Positions 43,474 to 53,011 of a stretch of 64,000 nt of DNA are shown here, piece after piece. A program made the translations under genes and the position numbers. The stretch is from Blastopirellula marina. Its GTDB lineage: Bacteria > Planctomycetota > Planctomycetia > Pirellulales > Pirellulaceae. The DNA lies in the NCBI RefSeq assembly GCF_002967715.1, contig NZ_PUIA01000058.1, forward strand, positions 1-64,000. The letters are read 5' to 3'. The stretch's first letter is position 1. Every line of letters begins with the position of its first letter. The notes under the pieces are model-generated. The model saw nothing but the letters and a program-made list of their open reading frames with translations, was not told where the DNA came from and made no database searches.

Positions 43474-44166
43474 TTAACCGTAGTTTTCGTCCATGCCCAG
43501 TCGCATCCGAAGTTCCTCGAACTGCTGCAGGTATTGCTGCGACGACGAGTGAACGTGCTCTGCTTCCGTGATGAACTTCATCTGGGGGCTGGGGTACACG
43601 TCTCGGTCGATGAAGGCCTGTTCAAAAGGCTTCAACTCGTTGCCGTAGACGATCAACAGTTTGTGTTCGTCGAACTGGACTTCCAGCGGCTGGTGAGGGT
43701 TCAATACGGCAATCCCCGTGCAACCGTCGTTCAGCAGCAAGTCTTCGTAGTCCCAAAGAATGCTCTTGAGAACCGGAAGATCGATGTGTTCGCGGTACAT
43801 GTCCCCGCCGGGGCGGCCATCAGAGTGGTGGCTCGATTCCAGCACGACGTCCACTTCGGTGCCCAGTGGATCCAGCAGATCCATGAACGTTTCAAACAAG
43901 TTGGATCGTGTAGCACTTCCCATCAAAACAGGAACCGTGCTGCCGGTCTGATCGTCGCGATACGTTTCTCGGCGGAAACCTTGGGTGGGCACAACCTTCA
44001 AATCAAACGAAGGGCGAACCGCTTCGGTTAGTTCGAAGCCGTTGTAGCTTCCAACGTCCAGGTGTGCTTCCAGTTGCTCTTCCGAGAGATGCTCGAAACT
44101 ATTGGCGATGTGGCCCATTTCGTTCTCGTGAAAAACGCTCTTGAAAAATCGTTTCAAGAAGCCCAT
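43474..44166 (-). CDS. Hypothetical cytoplasmic protein
   Basis: A 230-residue protein, start at 44166 (MGFLKRFFKSVFHENEMGHI), with AGAGG about seven bases upstream. The open frame extends 83 codons further upstream without coding-like content. It begins with a basic amphipathic helix and has no membrane segment. Recognisable features are only local: DLLDPLGTEVDVVLESSHH and IDLPVLKSILWDYEDLLLNDGCTGIAVL, which suggest an alpha/beta fold. Family not recognised. It is monocistronic and diverges from the transglutaminase-like gene. Confidence 0.7.
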   Translation of the reverse strand: MGFLKRFFKSVFHENEMGHIANSFEHLSEEQLEAHLDVGSYNGFELTEAVRPSFDLKVVPTQGFRRETYRDDQTGSTVPVLMGSATRSNLFETFMDLLDPLGTEVDVVLESSHHSDGRPGGDMYREHIDLPVLKSILWDYEDLLLNDGCTGIAVLNPHQPLEVQFDEHKLLIVYGNELKPFEQAFIDRDVYPSPQMKFITEAEHVHSSSQQYLQQFEELRMRLGMDENYG

Positions 44167-44646
44167 GAGTGACCTCTGTTCCGGTGTTCTTACCCGGCCT
44201 AAGACGCTGTCGTGTCCCGGCCAGGTTATGCTCTTGTTCTTTTCAAATCCTAGGTTGGATTTTGGCTGTGTGACGCCATTTCTTGCGGATCGCATGTCCG
44301 CAATGGGTATCCGTTGGTTGGCCCAGTTTGTCGTGCCCCGACGGATGGCGTTTTCAGCGAATCTAACGAGAACATAGCACCGTAAAATGGGCCACTTTCG
44401 AGGCTTAGGTGACAATCTTGGAAATCCAAGAAACGAAATGCCTTGACCCGCGCGGCACCGAAACGCAACCTATGCCGCCAACTGAGACGCGGCTTGATCG
44501 CTACGATCGCCCCAATTACGCCGCCCCATGGGCAGCGCCCCAGCGAATTGCTTTCCGGATGATTCTTTGGCGAAACGCATGTGGTGTTTGGTATACTTCC
44601 CGGTAGTCACGATGTCCCCTTTTTGAAGCTTTTCTCCCCCCTCTGG
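44167..44646. other. Divergent intergenic region
   Basis: 480 bases between two divergent genes. TATACT near 44593 is a possible -10 box for the plus-strand gene, with no good -35 element. No gene, RNA or repeat can be supported. Confidence 0.35.
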
Positions 44647-46221
44647 ATGATGCTGAGCCCCAATCAACGCATTGCATGGATGATTTCGTTTGGGCTGATC
44701 TGGTTCGGATGTACCGGTTGTCCGGCCCCCACTGCGCCACAGACGTCGAGCCAGAACCAGGAAAAAATTCAATCGACCCAGGAAAGTTGGGGGGCGATCG
44801 TTCTTCAGGGGGAAAAAATCGGCCACACGATGGAAAAGGTCGAGCGTCTCAAGCACGGCGAAAAAGACTACGTTCGCACCACCACGGTCGAACATCTACA
44901 GATTCAACGAGCCGGTCAGCCTCTGAAGATGACCGTCGAGAACGTCTTTCTGGCGTCGGTCGACGGTTCTTTGAAGCAGTTCACCACCAAGATCGATCAG
45001 GCCGGCTCGGTGACGCGATTCACCGGACAGGTTTCCGAGGATGGCAAAACGCTCTCGATATCGACCCAGGGTGGGCAAAATCAGGCCGTCACCTCGGAAA
45101 GTATTGGCTGGAAGCCCGAATTCGGCGGGCTGCATGCCGTGTATCGATTATTCCAGGATCCTCCCATTCAAGCCGGGCAGAAACAGTCGGTGATGGCCCT
45201 CGTGCCGACGATGAATCGCGTTGCCAAGCACTCGATTCAGGGGCTGGAAGAGGAAGCGGTGACCATGCTCGACGGGTCAACGGTCACCCTGTTGAAAACG
45301 AAATACCTGACCGAAATCAAGGGACAGCCGGCCCTCGAATCGACGGCCTGGGTCGACGATGCGGGGGAAATCGTGAAGATGAACTCCCCAGTCCAAAACT
45401 TCGAGATCTACCGCTGCCCGAAAGCGTTCGCCCTGAGCCCCAACAAAAAGGTCTCGTTCGACCTGGCGCTCGATACGATCGTACCTGTCGCGGGAATGCC
45501 TGAGGGCAATCGCGACGAACTGTCGACTCTGTCCTACCAGGTAACGCTGAAGACAGGCGACCCGGCCAAGATCCTGGCCAGTGCCACCAATCAGAAAGTA
45601 ACGGCCATCGATGCCCACACCGCTAAGCTAACGGTTTGGCGCATTCGTCCCGATTCGCCGCTACCCGTCGAACTGCCGCGCGAGGACAAGCCAACCGAGG
45701 CCGACCTGACTGCCAGTCCTCTGGTCCAGGTCGACGCGCCCGCCGTGCAGATGCTGGCCCAGCAAGCCGCACTGTCCGGGGGAAGTGCCGCCGAGAAGGC
45801 CATCGCGCTGGAAAAATTCGTCCACGAGACGATCGAAGAGAAAAACTTCTCGCAGGGGTTTCTTTCCGCTGCCGAGGTCGCGCAAGGGAAGACAGGCGAC
45901 TGCACCGAGCACTCGGTCCTGTTGATGGCCCTTTTACGTGCGAAACAAATTCCCGCCAGAGGTGCACTGGGCCTGGTGTATGTCGACTACGGCGACAAGC
46001 AAGGATTCGCCTACCACATGTGGACCGAGGCCTGGATCGGAGATCGCTGGTTGCCGTTGGACGCAACTCGCGGCAAAGGAGGCATCGGCGTCGACTACAT
46101 CAAAGTAACGCAAACCGACCTGAGCGGCTCCGGAGCCTTCGCCGCGTTCCTGCCGGTCTCGCAGGTCATCGGCCAACTCGAAATCGAAGTAGCCCTACCG
46201 TACGTGGACCCGTTGGAATAA
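44647..46221 (+). CDS. Lipoprotein with transglutaminase-like cysteine protease domain
   Basis: Exported lipoprotein of about 524 residues read from 44647 (MMLSPNQRIAWM); the frame opens 22 codons earlier. The lipobox is WFGCTGC. The C-terminal transglutaminase-like core has the catalytic Cys in GDCTEHSVLLMALLRAKQIPAR and the His/Asp pair in FAYHMWTEAWIGDRWLPLDAT. The large middle part is beta-rich. Such proteins may act as proteases or cross-linking enzymes in the periplasm. The triad is complete. It is convergent with the Nudix gene across a repeat-filled gap. Confidence 0.87.
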   Translation: MMLSPNQRIAWMISFGLIWFGCTGCPAPTAPQTSSQNQEKIQSTQESWGAIVLQGEKIGHTMEKVERLKHGEKDYVRTTTVEHLQIQRAGQPLKMTVENVFLASVDGSLKQFTTKIDQAGSVTRFTGQVSEDGKTLSISTQGGQNQAVTSESIGWKPEFGGLHAVYRLFQDPPIQAGQKQSVMALVPTMNRVAKHSIQGLEEEAVTMLDGSTVTLLKTKYLTEIKGQPALESTAWVDDAGEIVKMNSPVQNFEIYRCPKAFALSPNKKVSFDLALDTIVPVAGMPEGNRDELSTLSYQVTLKTGDPAKILASATNQKVTAIDAHTAKLTVWRIRPDSPLPVELPREDKPTEADLTASPLVQVDAPAVQMLAQQAALSGGSAAEKAIALEKFVHETIEEKNFSQGFLSAAEVAQGKTGDCTEHSVLLMALLRAKQIPARGALGLVYVDYGDKQGFAYHMWTEAWIGDRWLPLDATRGKGGIGVDYIKVTQTDLSGSGAFAAFLPVSQVIGQLEIEVALPYVDPLE

Positions 46222-46224
46222 AGC

Positions 46225-46260
46225 CGGGTGCCACGCTCGAGTCTGCTTAGGCGTGCGAAT
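46225..46260. repeat. GTGCCAC-hairpin repeat, copy B1
   Basis: Reads GGGTGCCACGCTCGAG, then TCTGCTTAGGCGTGCGAAT: a GTGCCAC head followed by a degenerate stem. It shares this plan with the copies at 58775, 58944, 59928 and 60007. Confidence 0.75.
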
Positions 46261-46325
46261 ACCGCCCCATGGGCCCCAAGCGATAAGGAACTCCGATCGC
46301 GCATTCGTTTCAAGCTTGCGGATTG

Positions 46326-46370
46326 CCCCCTCACCCTAACCCTCTCCCCCCGCAGACGGTGGAGAGGGGA
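46326..46370. repeat. REP-like element, copy 3 (inverted)
   Basis: CCCCCTCACCCTAACCCTCT is followed by CCCCCC and, after a short loop, GGAGAGGGG. This is the reverse complement form of the repeat at 7657 and 42621. Confidence 0.8.
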
Positions 46371-46389
46371 CCAAATGGAATTGCCGATA

Positions 46390-46412
46390 CAGGGGCTCGC
46401 GCCCCTGGCTAC
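46390..46412 (-). repeat. GTAG-headed palindromic repeat
   Basis: On the minus strand GTAG is followed by a perfect stem CCAGGGGC ... GCCCCTG with a four-base GCGA loop. A conserved GTAG tetranucleotide before a palindrome is the classical plan of REP sequences. A second small palindrome GGCCT-TTC-AGGCC lies beside it at 46421-46433. Confidence 0.65.
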
Positions 46413-46454
46413 ATTCGATCGGCCTTTCAGGCCTTAAGAAATGCGACTCGTCGA

Positions 46455-46898
46455 CTACTTCGACCCTTCCACATGCTCCGCCACCGCAGCCAGCAGCCCG
46501 TCGATGGTTTGCTCTTGAATCGTATGGGGCGGGTTCCAGTCGAACCACTGGGCATCGCCGTGCTCGGTCAGATTAAGCTCGACATCCCGGTCCAGGCGGG
46601 CCAGAAAGTAAACCACCGTCTTCAGGGCATCTTCGCCGCCGAACTTCTTCTTGTAGTTCACCACGTATTGCAGTTCGTAACGGAAGTTCGGGTCGACGGT
46701 GATATCTTCCGCGGTGATGCCCGTTTCCTCTTCCAATTCCCGCAGGGCGCACTGCATGTCGGTTTCCCCCTCGTCGACGTGCCCCTTGGGCAAGTCCCAA
46801 CGCTTGGGGTGCTTCATCAACAGAAAGGACTCGATCGGATTGCCTTTGACAATCAGAAAGCCGCAGGCCCTGGTCTGCGGCATGGTTGGATCCGTCAT
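46455..46898 (-). CDS. Nudix hydrolase
   Basis: A 147-residue Nudix protein with the full box GHVDEGETDMQCALRELEEE followed by TGI (GX5EX7REUXEEXGU). The fold resembles the Ap4A hydrolase/MutT-type enzymes; KRWDLPKGHV and DAQWFDWN also support this. Substrate unknown. It lies directly downstream of the beta-propeller gene on the same strand (8-base gap), suggesting an operon. Confidence 0.88.
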   Translation of the reverse strand: MTDPTMPQTRACGFLIVKGNPIESFLLMKHPKRWDLPKGHVDEGETDMQCALRELEEETGITAEDITVDPNFRYELQYVVNYKKKFGGEDALKTVVYFLARLDRDVELNLTEHGDAQWFDWNPPHTIQEQTIDGLLAAVAEHVEGSK

Positions 46899-46906
46899 CT
46901 TGCTCG

Positions 46907-48010
46907 TTACTTTTCTTCCGTGGGTTGATCTTCCGGGAATGTGAAGTCGGCGATGAACAGCTGGCTGCTGTGATCATCGGTTCGGGTGCTGGTCCACATC
47001 AACTTTTTGCCATCGGGCGAAAAGACCGGCAACACGTCGGCCGCGGGGCTGTCGGTGATTCGCCAGATCGGGCCCGGCTTGATGGCATCGTCGGTCTCTT
47101 CGTACTTCATCAGCCACAGGTCGTAGTTAGGCCGCCCTGGCTGCGAGTGGTCGGCACCGGCCCAAATGATATAAGGCTTCGTCGGATGCCAATAGGGTGC
47201 CCAGTTCACACCGACATTGTCGGTCAGCTGAAATTCTTTTTCACCATCGACCGAGATCACATAAATCTGCAGAAACCCTTCCTGCTTGCGATCGCTGCGG
47301 AAGACAATCCATTTGCCGTTAGGGGAAATGAATGGTCCGCCGTCGTACCCTTTGGCGTTGGTCAACTGCTTCACGTTCGAGCCGTCGACATCCATGATGT
47401 ACAGGTCGGGATCGCCGTCGCGGTCGCTGCAGAACGCGATCTTCTTGCCGTCGTACGAGAACGCCCCTTCGGCGTCGTACCCTTGGGTGGTAGTCAGCGG
47501 GGTCAGCTCGCCTGATTTCATGTCTTTGACGTAGATATCGGTGTAGGGATCGAAGTCCCAGGCATATCGTCGTCGCTGTCCGCTGCGGCGTTCCTCTTCC
47601 TGCTTGGCGACTTCTTCGTCTTCGGTCTGCTTCATGTTCGGGTCGCGATGGCTGCTGGCGAACAAGATGTTCTTGCCATCGACGGTAAAGTAAGCACAGG
47701 TGGTGCGTCCGCGACCAGTGCTGACCAGTTCAGGCTCGCCACCGGCCAGGGGCTGCGTGTAGATCTGGTAGAAGGGGTACTGCGGAGGAACGGCCTGGTA
47801 GACGATCCGCTCGCCATCGGGCGAAAAGTACCCTTCCCCGGCTTTGACCATGCCCGAGGTCACCTGGCGGACGTTGGCCAGGTACTTGGATTCGGCCGAT
47901 GGGGTATCGGCCTGGGGGGCAACAGCTTCCGGAGGTTGAGCCAGTGCGGTGGCACTGCCGATCAAAACAAGGGTGGCGAGTGAGACAGTGGTGTGCAAAC
48001 GCGTCAGCAT
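46907..48010 (-). CDS. Exported TolB/PD40-type beta-propeller protein
   Basis: A 367-residue exported protein starting at MLTRLHTTVSLATLVL (48010), with a signal ending ATALAQ; the frame opens 13 codons earlier. It is made of WD40-like (PD40) repeats: YFSPDGERIVYQ, YFTVDGKNILFAS, AFSYDGKKIAFCSDRDGDPDLYIMD, FISPNGKWIVFRSDR, VFSPDGKKLMWTSTR. These form the propeller of TolB-like and DPP-type proteins, but no hydrolase domain follows. It is probably a periplasmic binding or scaffold protein. A charged insert (EDEEVAKQEEERRSGQRRR) lies between blades. Co-transcribed with the Nudix gene. Confidence 0.85.
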   Translation of the reverse strand: MLTRLHTTVSLATLVLIGSATALAQPPEAVAPQADTPSAESKYLANVRQVTSGMVKAGEGYFSPDGERIVYQAVPPQYPFYQIYTQPLAGGEPELVSTGRGRTTCAYFTVDGKNILFASSHRDPNMKQTEDEEVAKQEEERRSGQRRRYAWDFDPYTDIYVKDMKSGELTPLTTTQGYDAEGAFSYDGKKIAFCSDRDGDPDLYIMDVDGSNVKQLTNAKGYDGGPFISPNGKWIVFRSDRKQEGFLQIYVISVDGEKEFQLTDNVGVNWAPYWHPTKPYIIWAGADHSQPGRPNYDLWLMKYEETDDAIKPGPIWRITDSPAADVLPVFSPDGKKLMWTSTRTDDHSSQLFIADFTFPEDQPTEEK

Positions 48011-48346
48011 CGAGGCGGCTCCCTGGTGTGGTGGGCGAATTACAGACACGGAAGGGTTTGGGTTTATTATAGGCAGCTTTCCACCCCTCTGTCCGGCCTT
48101 GATGTGCCTTCGCCTACCGAAAAAAGTTACGAGAACTGGACTTATCTACTTTACGCGGAGGCCGTCGCCCCCTATTTTTTGTACTGAACTTTGTGCAACT
48201 TCCGCATCAGGCAAGACACTGGGACTTCTCTCCAGACTCAGTGGCGGAAACGCAGAGGCATCACGAGCGCGATGATCCAGGCAAATCATCAGGCGGCGCG
48301 CGTAGTACCCCACAATCTGATACAACCTTTTTAGAGGTGGAGATTC
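48011..48346. other. Divergent region upstream of the second amt
   Basis: 336 bases without a gene. I searched for a -24/-12 GG-N10-GC element for the amt gene and found none, unlike the amt at 7932. The Shine-Dalgarno AGAGGTGGAG at about 48333-48342 supports the amt start. Confidence 0.45.
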
Positions 48347-49822
48347 ATGCGCACGTATTTCCTTCGTGAACGATCGGCCTGCGCGCTGATCGCGATGTTA
48401 GTCGGACTTATTCTCTGTCAGCCGTTGATGGCTCAACTTGCCCCAGAAACGGGCGAAGATCCACCGGCTGTCGAGCAAAACGTCCCCGTCGAAGCCGGCA
48501 ACGCAGGCGAAGTCGAAGTTCCGGAAGAAGAAGCCCCGGGTCTCGATACGGGGGATAATGCCTGGATGCTGACTTCCAGTGCGTTGGTTCTGTTCATGAC
48601 CGCCCCGGGTCTGGCGATGTTCTATAGCGGGCTGGTTCGCAAGAAAAACGTCTTGGGCGTGATGATGCAGTGTTTGTTCCTGATGGGCTTGATGACGGTT
48701 GTCTGGAGCCTATGGGGTTACACGCTGTGCTTCGGCGGCTCGAATCCCTACTTCGGCGATCTTGAATTCCTGTTCATGAACAACGTCCAGCCGGCCTGGG
48801 ATGCCGACTTGGGCGAGCCGGTCACCCCGATGCACGGGACCATTCCGGAATACACGTTCATGTTGTTCCAGGGGATGTTCTTCATTATCACCCCTGCCCT
48901 GATCTGTGGTGCGTTCGCCGAACGGATGAAGTTCTCGGCGATGGCTGTCTTCTCGATCCTGTGGGGAACGCTGGTCTACTGCCCGCTGTGTCACTGGGTT
49001 TGGGACGGCGGTATCCTCGCCTACGGTGGAGCCGATTCGTTGGCCGGTGGCGCGCTCGACTTTGCTGGGGGTACCGTGGTGCATATCAGCTCTGGTATCT
49101 CGGCCCTGGTTTGTGCCATGTTCGTCGGCAAGCGTCTGGGGTTCGGCCACGATGACATGCGTCCACACAACTTGACCTACACCACGCTGGGTGCCGCGAT
49201 GCTGTGGGTGGGGTGGTTTGGTTTCAATGCCGGAAGTGCCGGTGCCGCCAACGGCCTGGCTTCCAACGCGTTTGCCGTGACTCACTTTTCTGCCGCCGCG
49301 GGTGCCGTGGCCTGGTCGCTGATGGAATGGATTCTCCGTGGCAAGCCGAGCGTGCTCGGATGTGCTTCGGGTGCGGTTGCCGGCCTGGTGTGCATTACCC
49401 CTGCCGCTGGTTTCGTATTGCCGATGCCGGCCTTGGTGATGGGAGCTGCCGCTGGCATCGTTTGCTATTATTCCTGTGCCGTGCTGAAGCAAAGCATGGG
49501 TTACGACGACTCGTTGGACGCGTTTGGCGTGCATGGTGTCGGTGGAACCTTGGGTGCCGTCCTGACTGGTGTTTTCGCTTCGCGCAACGTTTGTGGCGAT
49601 CTGACCGGCGGCGAGCCGATTGGGCTCTACGAAGGGGGCGGCGTCACGCTGCTGATCGGCCAGATTGTGGCCGTGCTGGTGACGATTGCCTTTTCGGTGG
49701 TGGCCACGGTGATCTTGCTGAAGCTGATCGACGTAGTGATTGGCCTGCGAGTGACCCAGGAAAGCGAAATCCGTGGTCTGGATATCTCCGAACATGGGGA
49801 AGAAGGCTACATCTTCAGCTAA
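48347..49822 (+). CDS. amt: Ammonium transporter, AmtB-like, with signal peptide
   Basis: An Amt/MEP/Rh channel of 491 residues. An N-terminal signal (CALIAMLVGLILCQPLMAQ) and a 40-residue acidic stretch precede eleven membrane helices. The paired His are in FAGGTVVHISSG and FGVHGVGGTLG. MFYSGLVRKKNVLGVMMQ is the classical AmtB-type helix 1 region, unlike the EAGFTRAKN of the other copy. It is the first gene of amt-glnB-glnD, and glnB follows 105 bases later. The pairing with a Tyr51 PII is the standard arrangement for regulation by PII uridylylation. Confidence 0.95.
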   Translation: MRTYFLRERSACALIAMLVGLILCQPLMAQLAPETGEDPPAVEQNVPVEAGNAGEVEVPEEEAPGLDTGDNAWMLTSSALVLFMTAPGLAMFYSGLVRKKNVLGVMMQCLFLMGLMTVVWSLWGYTLCFGGSNPYFGDLEFLFMNNVQPAWDADLGEPVTPMHGTIPEYTFMLFQGMFFIITPALICGAFAERMKFSAMAVFSILWGTLVYCPLCHWVWDGGILAYGGADSLAGGALDFAGGTVVHISSGISALVCAMFVGKRLGFGHDDMRPHNLTYTTLGAAMLWVGWFGFNAGSAGAANGLASNAFAVTHFSAAAGAVAWSLMEWILRGKPSVLGCASGAVAGLVCITPAAGFVLPMPALVMGAAAGIVCYYSCAVLKQSMGYDDSLDAFGVHGVGGTLGAVLTGVFASRNVCGDLTGGEPIGLYEGGGVTLLIGQIVAVLVTIAFSVVATVILLKLIDVVIGLRVTQESEIRGLDISEHGEEGYIFS

Positions 49823-50266
<444 letters not shown>

Positions 50267-50307
50267 ATGCCCGGCACGGACGGTTAATTGGACTAGACTA
50301 AACTGAT

Positions 50308-50343
50308 AACGGTGCCATCCGGTTGAATCGGCACCGTTTTTTT
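50308..50343 (+). terminator. Rho-independent terminator after glnB
   Basis: AACGGTGCC (50308-50316) pairs with GGCACCGTT (50330-50338), followed by a T-run of about seven. Confidence 0.9.
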
Positions 50344-50369
50344 ACCTGACGAGACAGGCGAAGCAATTC

Positions 50370-53006
50370 ATGGCAGCACTGCGCCTTCGCGAATCAGTCA
50401 TCGCGGCAAAACAGAAGCTCGCAGCGGATCGAGAGAAACTCAAACGCCAACATCAGGCCGGCACGCCTGGTGTTCAGTTGTGCGCGCAGATCACCGATTG
50501 CTTCGATTCCATCCTGCTGGATCTGGTCAATGCCGCGGCCGAGGACGTGCCTGGGTTCACGGCAGAACGCGTGCTGAGTAACGTCTCGATCGTTCCGCAC
50601 GGTGGTTATGGACGCCGCGATACGGCCCCTTACTCCGACATCGACCTGATGATCATGCACGCGCCGACCTTTCGCGAGCCGGCGATTAAGTTCACCAAGC
50701 GTCTGCAGCAAGATGTCTTCGACGTCGGTTTGATCCTGGGGCATAGCCTTCGCACCCCCAAGCAGGCCATTTCCTCTGCGCTCAGCGATGCGACCATCTT
50801 CACTTCGCTGGCCGAGAACCGTTTCCTGGCTGGCAGCGTCGGGCTGTTTCGCGATTTCGCCGAACCCTTTCGAAGAAGGGCCAAGCTCAGCTTTCGCAGT
50901 CTCTTCCATGCGATCATGAAAGCCCGCGACGAGGAACGCGCGCAGTATGGCGAGATTGTCCATTTGCTCGAGCCCAACATCAAACGCTCTAGCGGTACTT
51001 TGCGTGGTATCCAGATGGTTCGTTGGCTTGGCTTTGCCAAGTTCGGCGAGAACGAAATCGACGCGCTCAATCGTGTGGGTGCCATCTCGGACCGCGACCG
51101 CAAGATCCTCCGCGATGCCCGCGAGTATCTGCTGCGGCTACGCAACGAACTCCACTTCCACGCCGGCAAGTCGTCGGACTTGCTCGATCGTGCCGAACAG
51201 ATTCGCATCGCCGAACTGTATGGTTACAAAGGAACCGATGGGCTGCTGCCGGTCGAACAGTTCATGCAATCGTATTTCGAGCAAACCGGTGGTGTGCGCG
51301 ATGCGGCCCGGCACTTTATCGCCTCGATCCGGCCTCAGTCTCCTATCACCACGATCTTCGGTCCGATCATGACCCGCCGCGTCGATCGCGACTTTCATGT
51401 GGGGCCTTATCGCATCAGCACCTCCAAACGCTGGAAGCAGCACAAAGCCGGTCAGATCGACCAGGTGCTGGAACTGATGATTGCCGCCAGCCGGTTTGAA
51501 CGCCAGATCGATCATCCGACCTGGGAAGTCATTCGCAGCAAGATGCAGGGACAAGGGGAAATTGAAATGACCGAGGCGACCCGCCGGGCATTTCTGACCC
51601 TGCTGTCCGAGCCTGGCCGGCTGGCTCAATTGCTGGGGCGGCTGCATGAGCTGCGGCTGTTGGAAAAGATCATTCCTCCCATGGCCCACGCGCGGTGCCT
51701 GCTGCAGTTCAATCAGTATCACAAGTACACCGTCGATGCCCACTGCATCAAAACGGTCGACTGCGCCACCGAGTTCCTCCACCGCGACGACACCTTGGGT
51801 GCCGTCTATATGAAGATCAAAAAGAAGTGGCTGCTGCACCTGGCCCTGCTCATACACGATCTGGGGAAAGGGTTCCCCGAAGATCACAGCATCGTTGGGG
51901 CGCGCATCGCCGCCGAAGTGGCCGATCGGTTCTGGTTATCGCAACAAGATAAAGAAACACTCGTACACCTGGTACTGCATCACCTGACGATGTCGCACCT
52001 GGCCTTCCGCCGCGATACGTCGGACGAACAGCTCGTGCTGAGCTTTGCCATGGCCAACGGACCGGCCGAGCGGATGCGCATGCTGTACGTGCTGACGTGT
52101 GCCGATTTCGCTGGCGTCGGTCCTGGTACGCTCAACGACTGGAAGGTCCGCGTGCTTACCGACTTGTATCGGCGTTCGATGCAGAACCTGGGCGGAGACG
52201 ATACGGTCGATACGGTGGCGCTGCGTCGTAAGAAACTCGATCGCCTGGCGGAACTCGTTCGCGGTCATGAAAACGAAGAGTGGTACCGTCACGTTATCGA
52301 TACGTTGCCGGAAGGGTTCCTGCAGGAAACGCCCGCCACGCAGATCATTAGCGACCTCGAACAACTTCAGGCCATGAGGGACGATTCGCCGATGGTCGCT
52401 TGTCAGTACCGCCAAGATCGCGGCGTGCTGGAGATCACGATCGGTACCAAGGAAGCCCTCATGCAAGGGGTCTTCCACAAGCTGACCGCCGCGGTGACCA
52501 GCCAACGCATGACAATTCTTGCCGCCGAGATCAACACCCTGGCCGACGGGCTGGTGCTCGATCGTTACTTCGTGCAGGACCAAGACCACGATGGCCAGTC
52601 GCCTCCTGAGCGAATGGAAGACATCTGCCAACGCATCCGCAAATACTTGACCGGCCCGGAAGATCAAACGCCAACCTTCACCACGACCTGGACCTCGCGG
52701 AACCAGCGTCTGGCGGAAGAAGCGATTCCAATCCCGACCGAAATCAAGATCGACAACGAGACGTCCGAGCAGTTCACGATCGTCGAGATCTTCACGCAGG
52801 ACCGCCAGGCCCTGCTCTACCAGATTTCGCGACTGCTGTACGATATCGGCCTGAGCGTTCACGTGGCCCGCATCACAACCCACCTGGATCAAGTGGTCGA
52901 CGTCTTCTACGTGACCGATTCCGACGGGCACAAGATCTTCGATGGCGAACGGCTCGAGTCGATCAAGCGAACGCTCGGAGAAGCTCTCGTCGAGCAGACA
53001 TCGTAA
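50370..53006 (+). CDS. glnD: [Protein-PII] uridylyltransferase / uridylyl-removing enzyme
   Basis: The 878-residue nitrogen sensor that adds UMP to PII Tyr51 when glutamine is low and removes it when glutamine is high. The nucleotidyltransferase domain has GGYGRRDTAPYSDIDLM (about 78-95). The HD domain carries HDLGKGFPEDH. Two C-terminal ACT domains are seen in ...LEITIGTKEALMQGVFHKL and ...IVEIFTQDRQALLYQISRLL. Its only tyrosine-bearing partner in the window is glnB at 49928. It lies 103 bases downstream of that gene, behind a terminator. This is a full-length, typical member. Confidence 0.95.
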   Translation: MAALRLRESVIAAKQKLAADREKLKRQHQAGTPGVQLCAQITDCFDSILLDLVNAAAEDVPGFTAERVLSNVSIVPHGGYGRRDTAPYSDIDLMIMHAPTFREPAIKFTKRLQQDVFDVGLILGHSLRTPKQAISSALSDATIFTSLAENRFLAGSVGLFRDFAEPFRRRAKLSFRSLFHAIMKARDEERAQYGEIVHLLEPNIKRSSGTLRGIQMVRWLGFAKFGENEIDALNRVGAISDRDRKILRDAREYLLRLRNELHFHAGKSSDLLDRAEQIRIAELYGYKGTDGLLPVEQFMQSYFEQTGGVRDAARHFIASIRPQSPITTIFGPIMTRRVDRDFHVGPYRISTSKRWKQHKAGQIDQVLELMIAASRFERQIDHPTWEVIRSKMQGQGEIEMTEATRRAFLTLLSEPGRLAQLLGRLHELRLLEKIIPPMAHARCLLQFNQYHKYTVDAHCIKTVDCATEFLHRDDTLGAVYMKIKKKWLLHLALLIHDLGKGFPEDHSIVGARIAAEVADRFWLSQQDKETLVHLVLHHLTMSHLAFRRDTSDEQLVLSFAMANGPAERMRMLYVLTCADFAGVGPGTLNDWKVRVLTDLYRRSMQNLGGDDTVDTVALRRKKLDRLAELVRGHENEEWYRHVIDTLPEGFLQETPATQIISDLEQLQAMRDDSPMVACQYRQDRGVLEITIGTKEALMQGVFHKLTAAVTSQRMTILAAEINTLADGLVLDRYFVQDQDHDGQSPPERMEDICQRIRKYLTGPEDQTPTFTTTWTSRNQRLAEEAIPIPTEIKIDNETSEQFTIVEIFTQDRQALLYQISRLLYDIGLSVHVARITTHLDQVVDVFYVTDSDGHKIFDGERLESIKRTLGEALVEQTS

Positions 53007-53011
53007 GTGCG

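Noticed and set aside
48011-48346. A sigma-54 promoter for the second amt
   Set aside because: No GG-N10-GC element of acceptable quality was found on the plus strand.
48710-49795. A 361-codon minus-strand open frame across the second amt
   Set aside because: Same situation: a codon-bias shadow of the transporter gene with no recognisable protein features.
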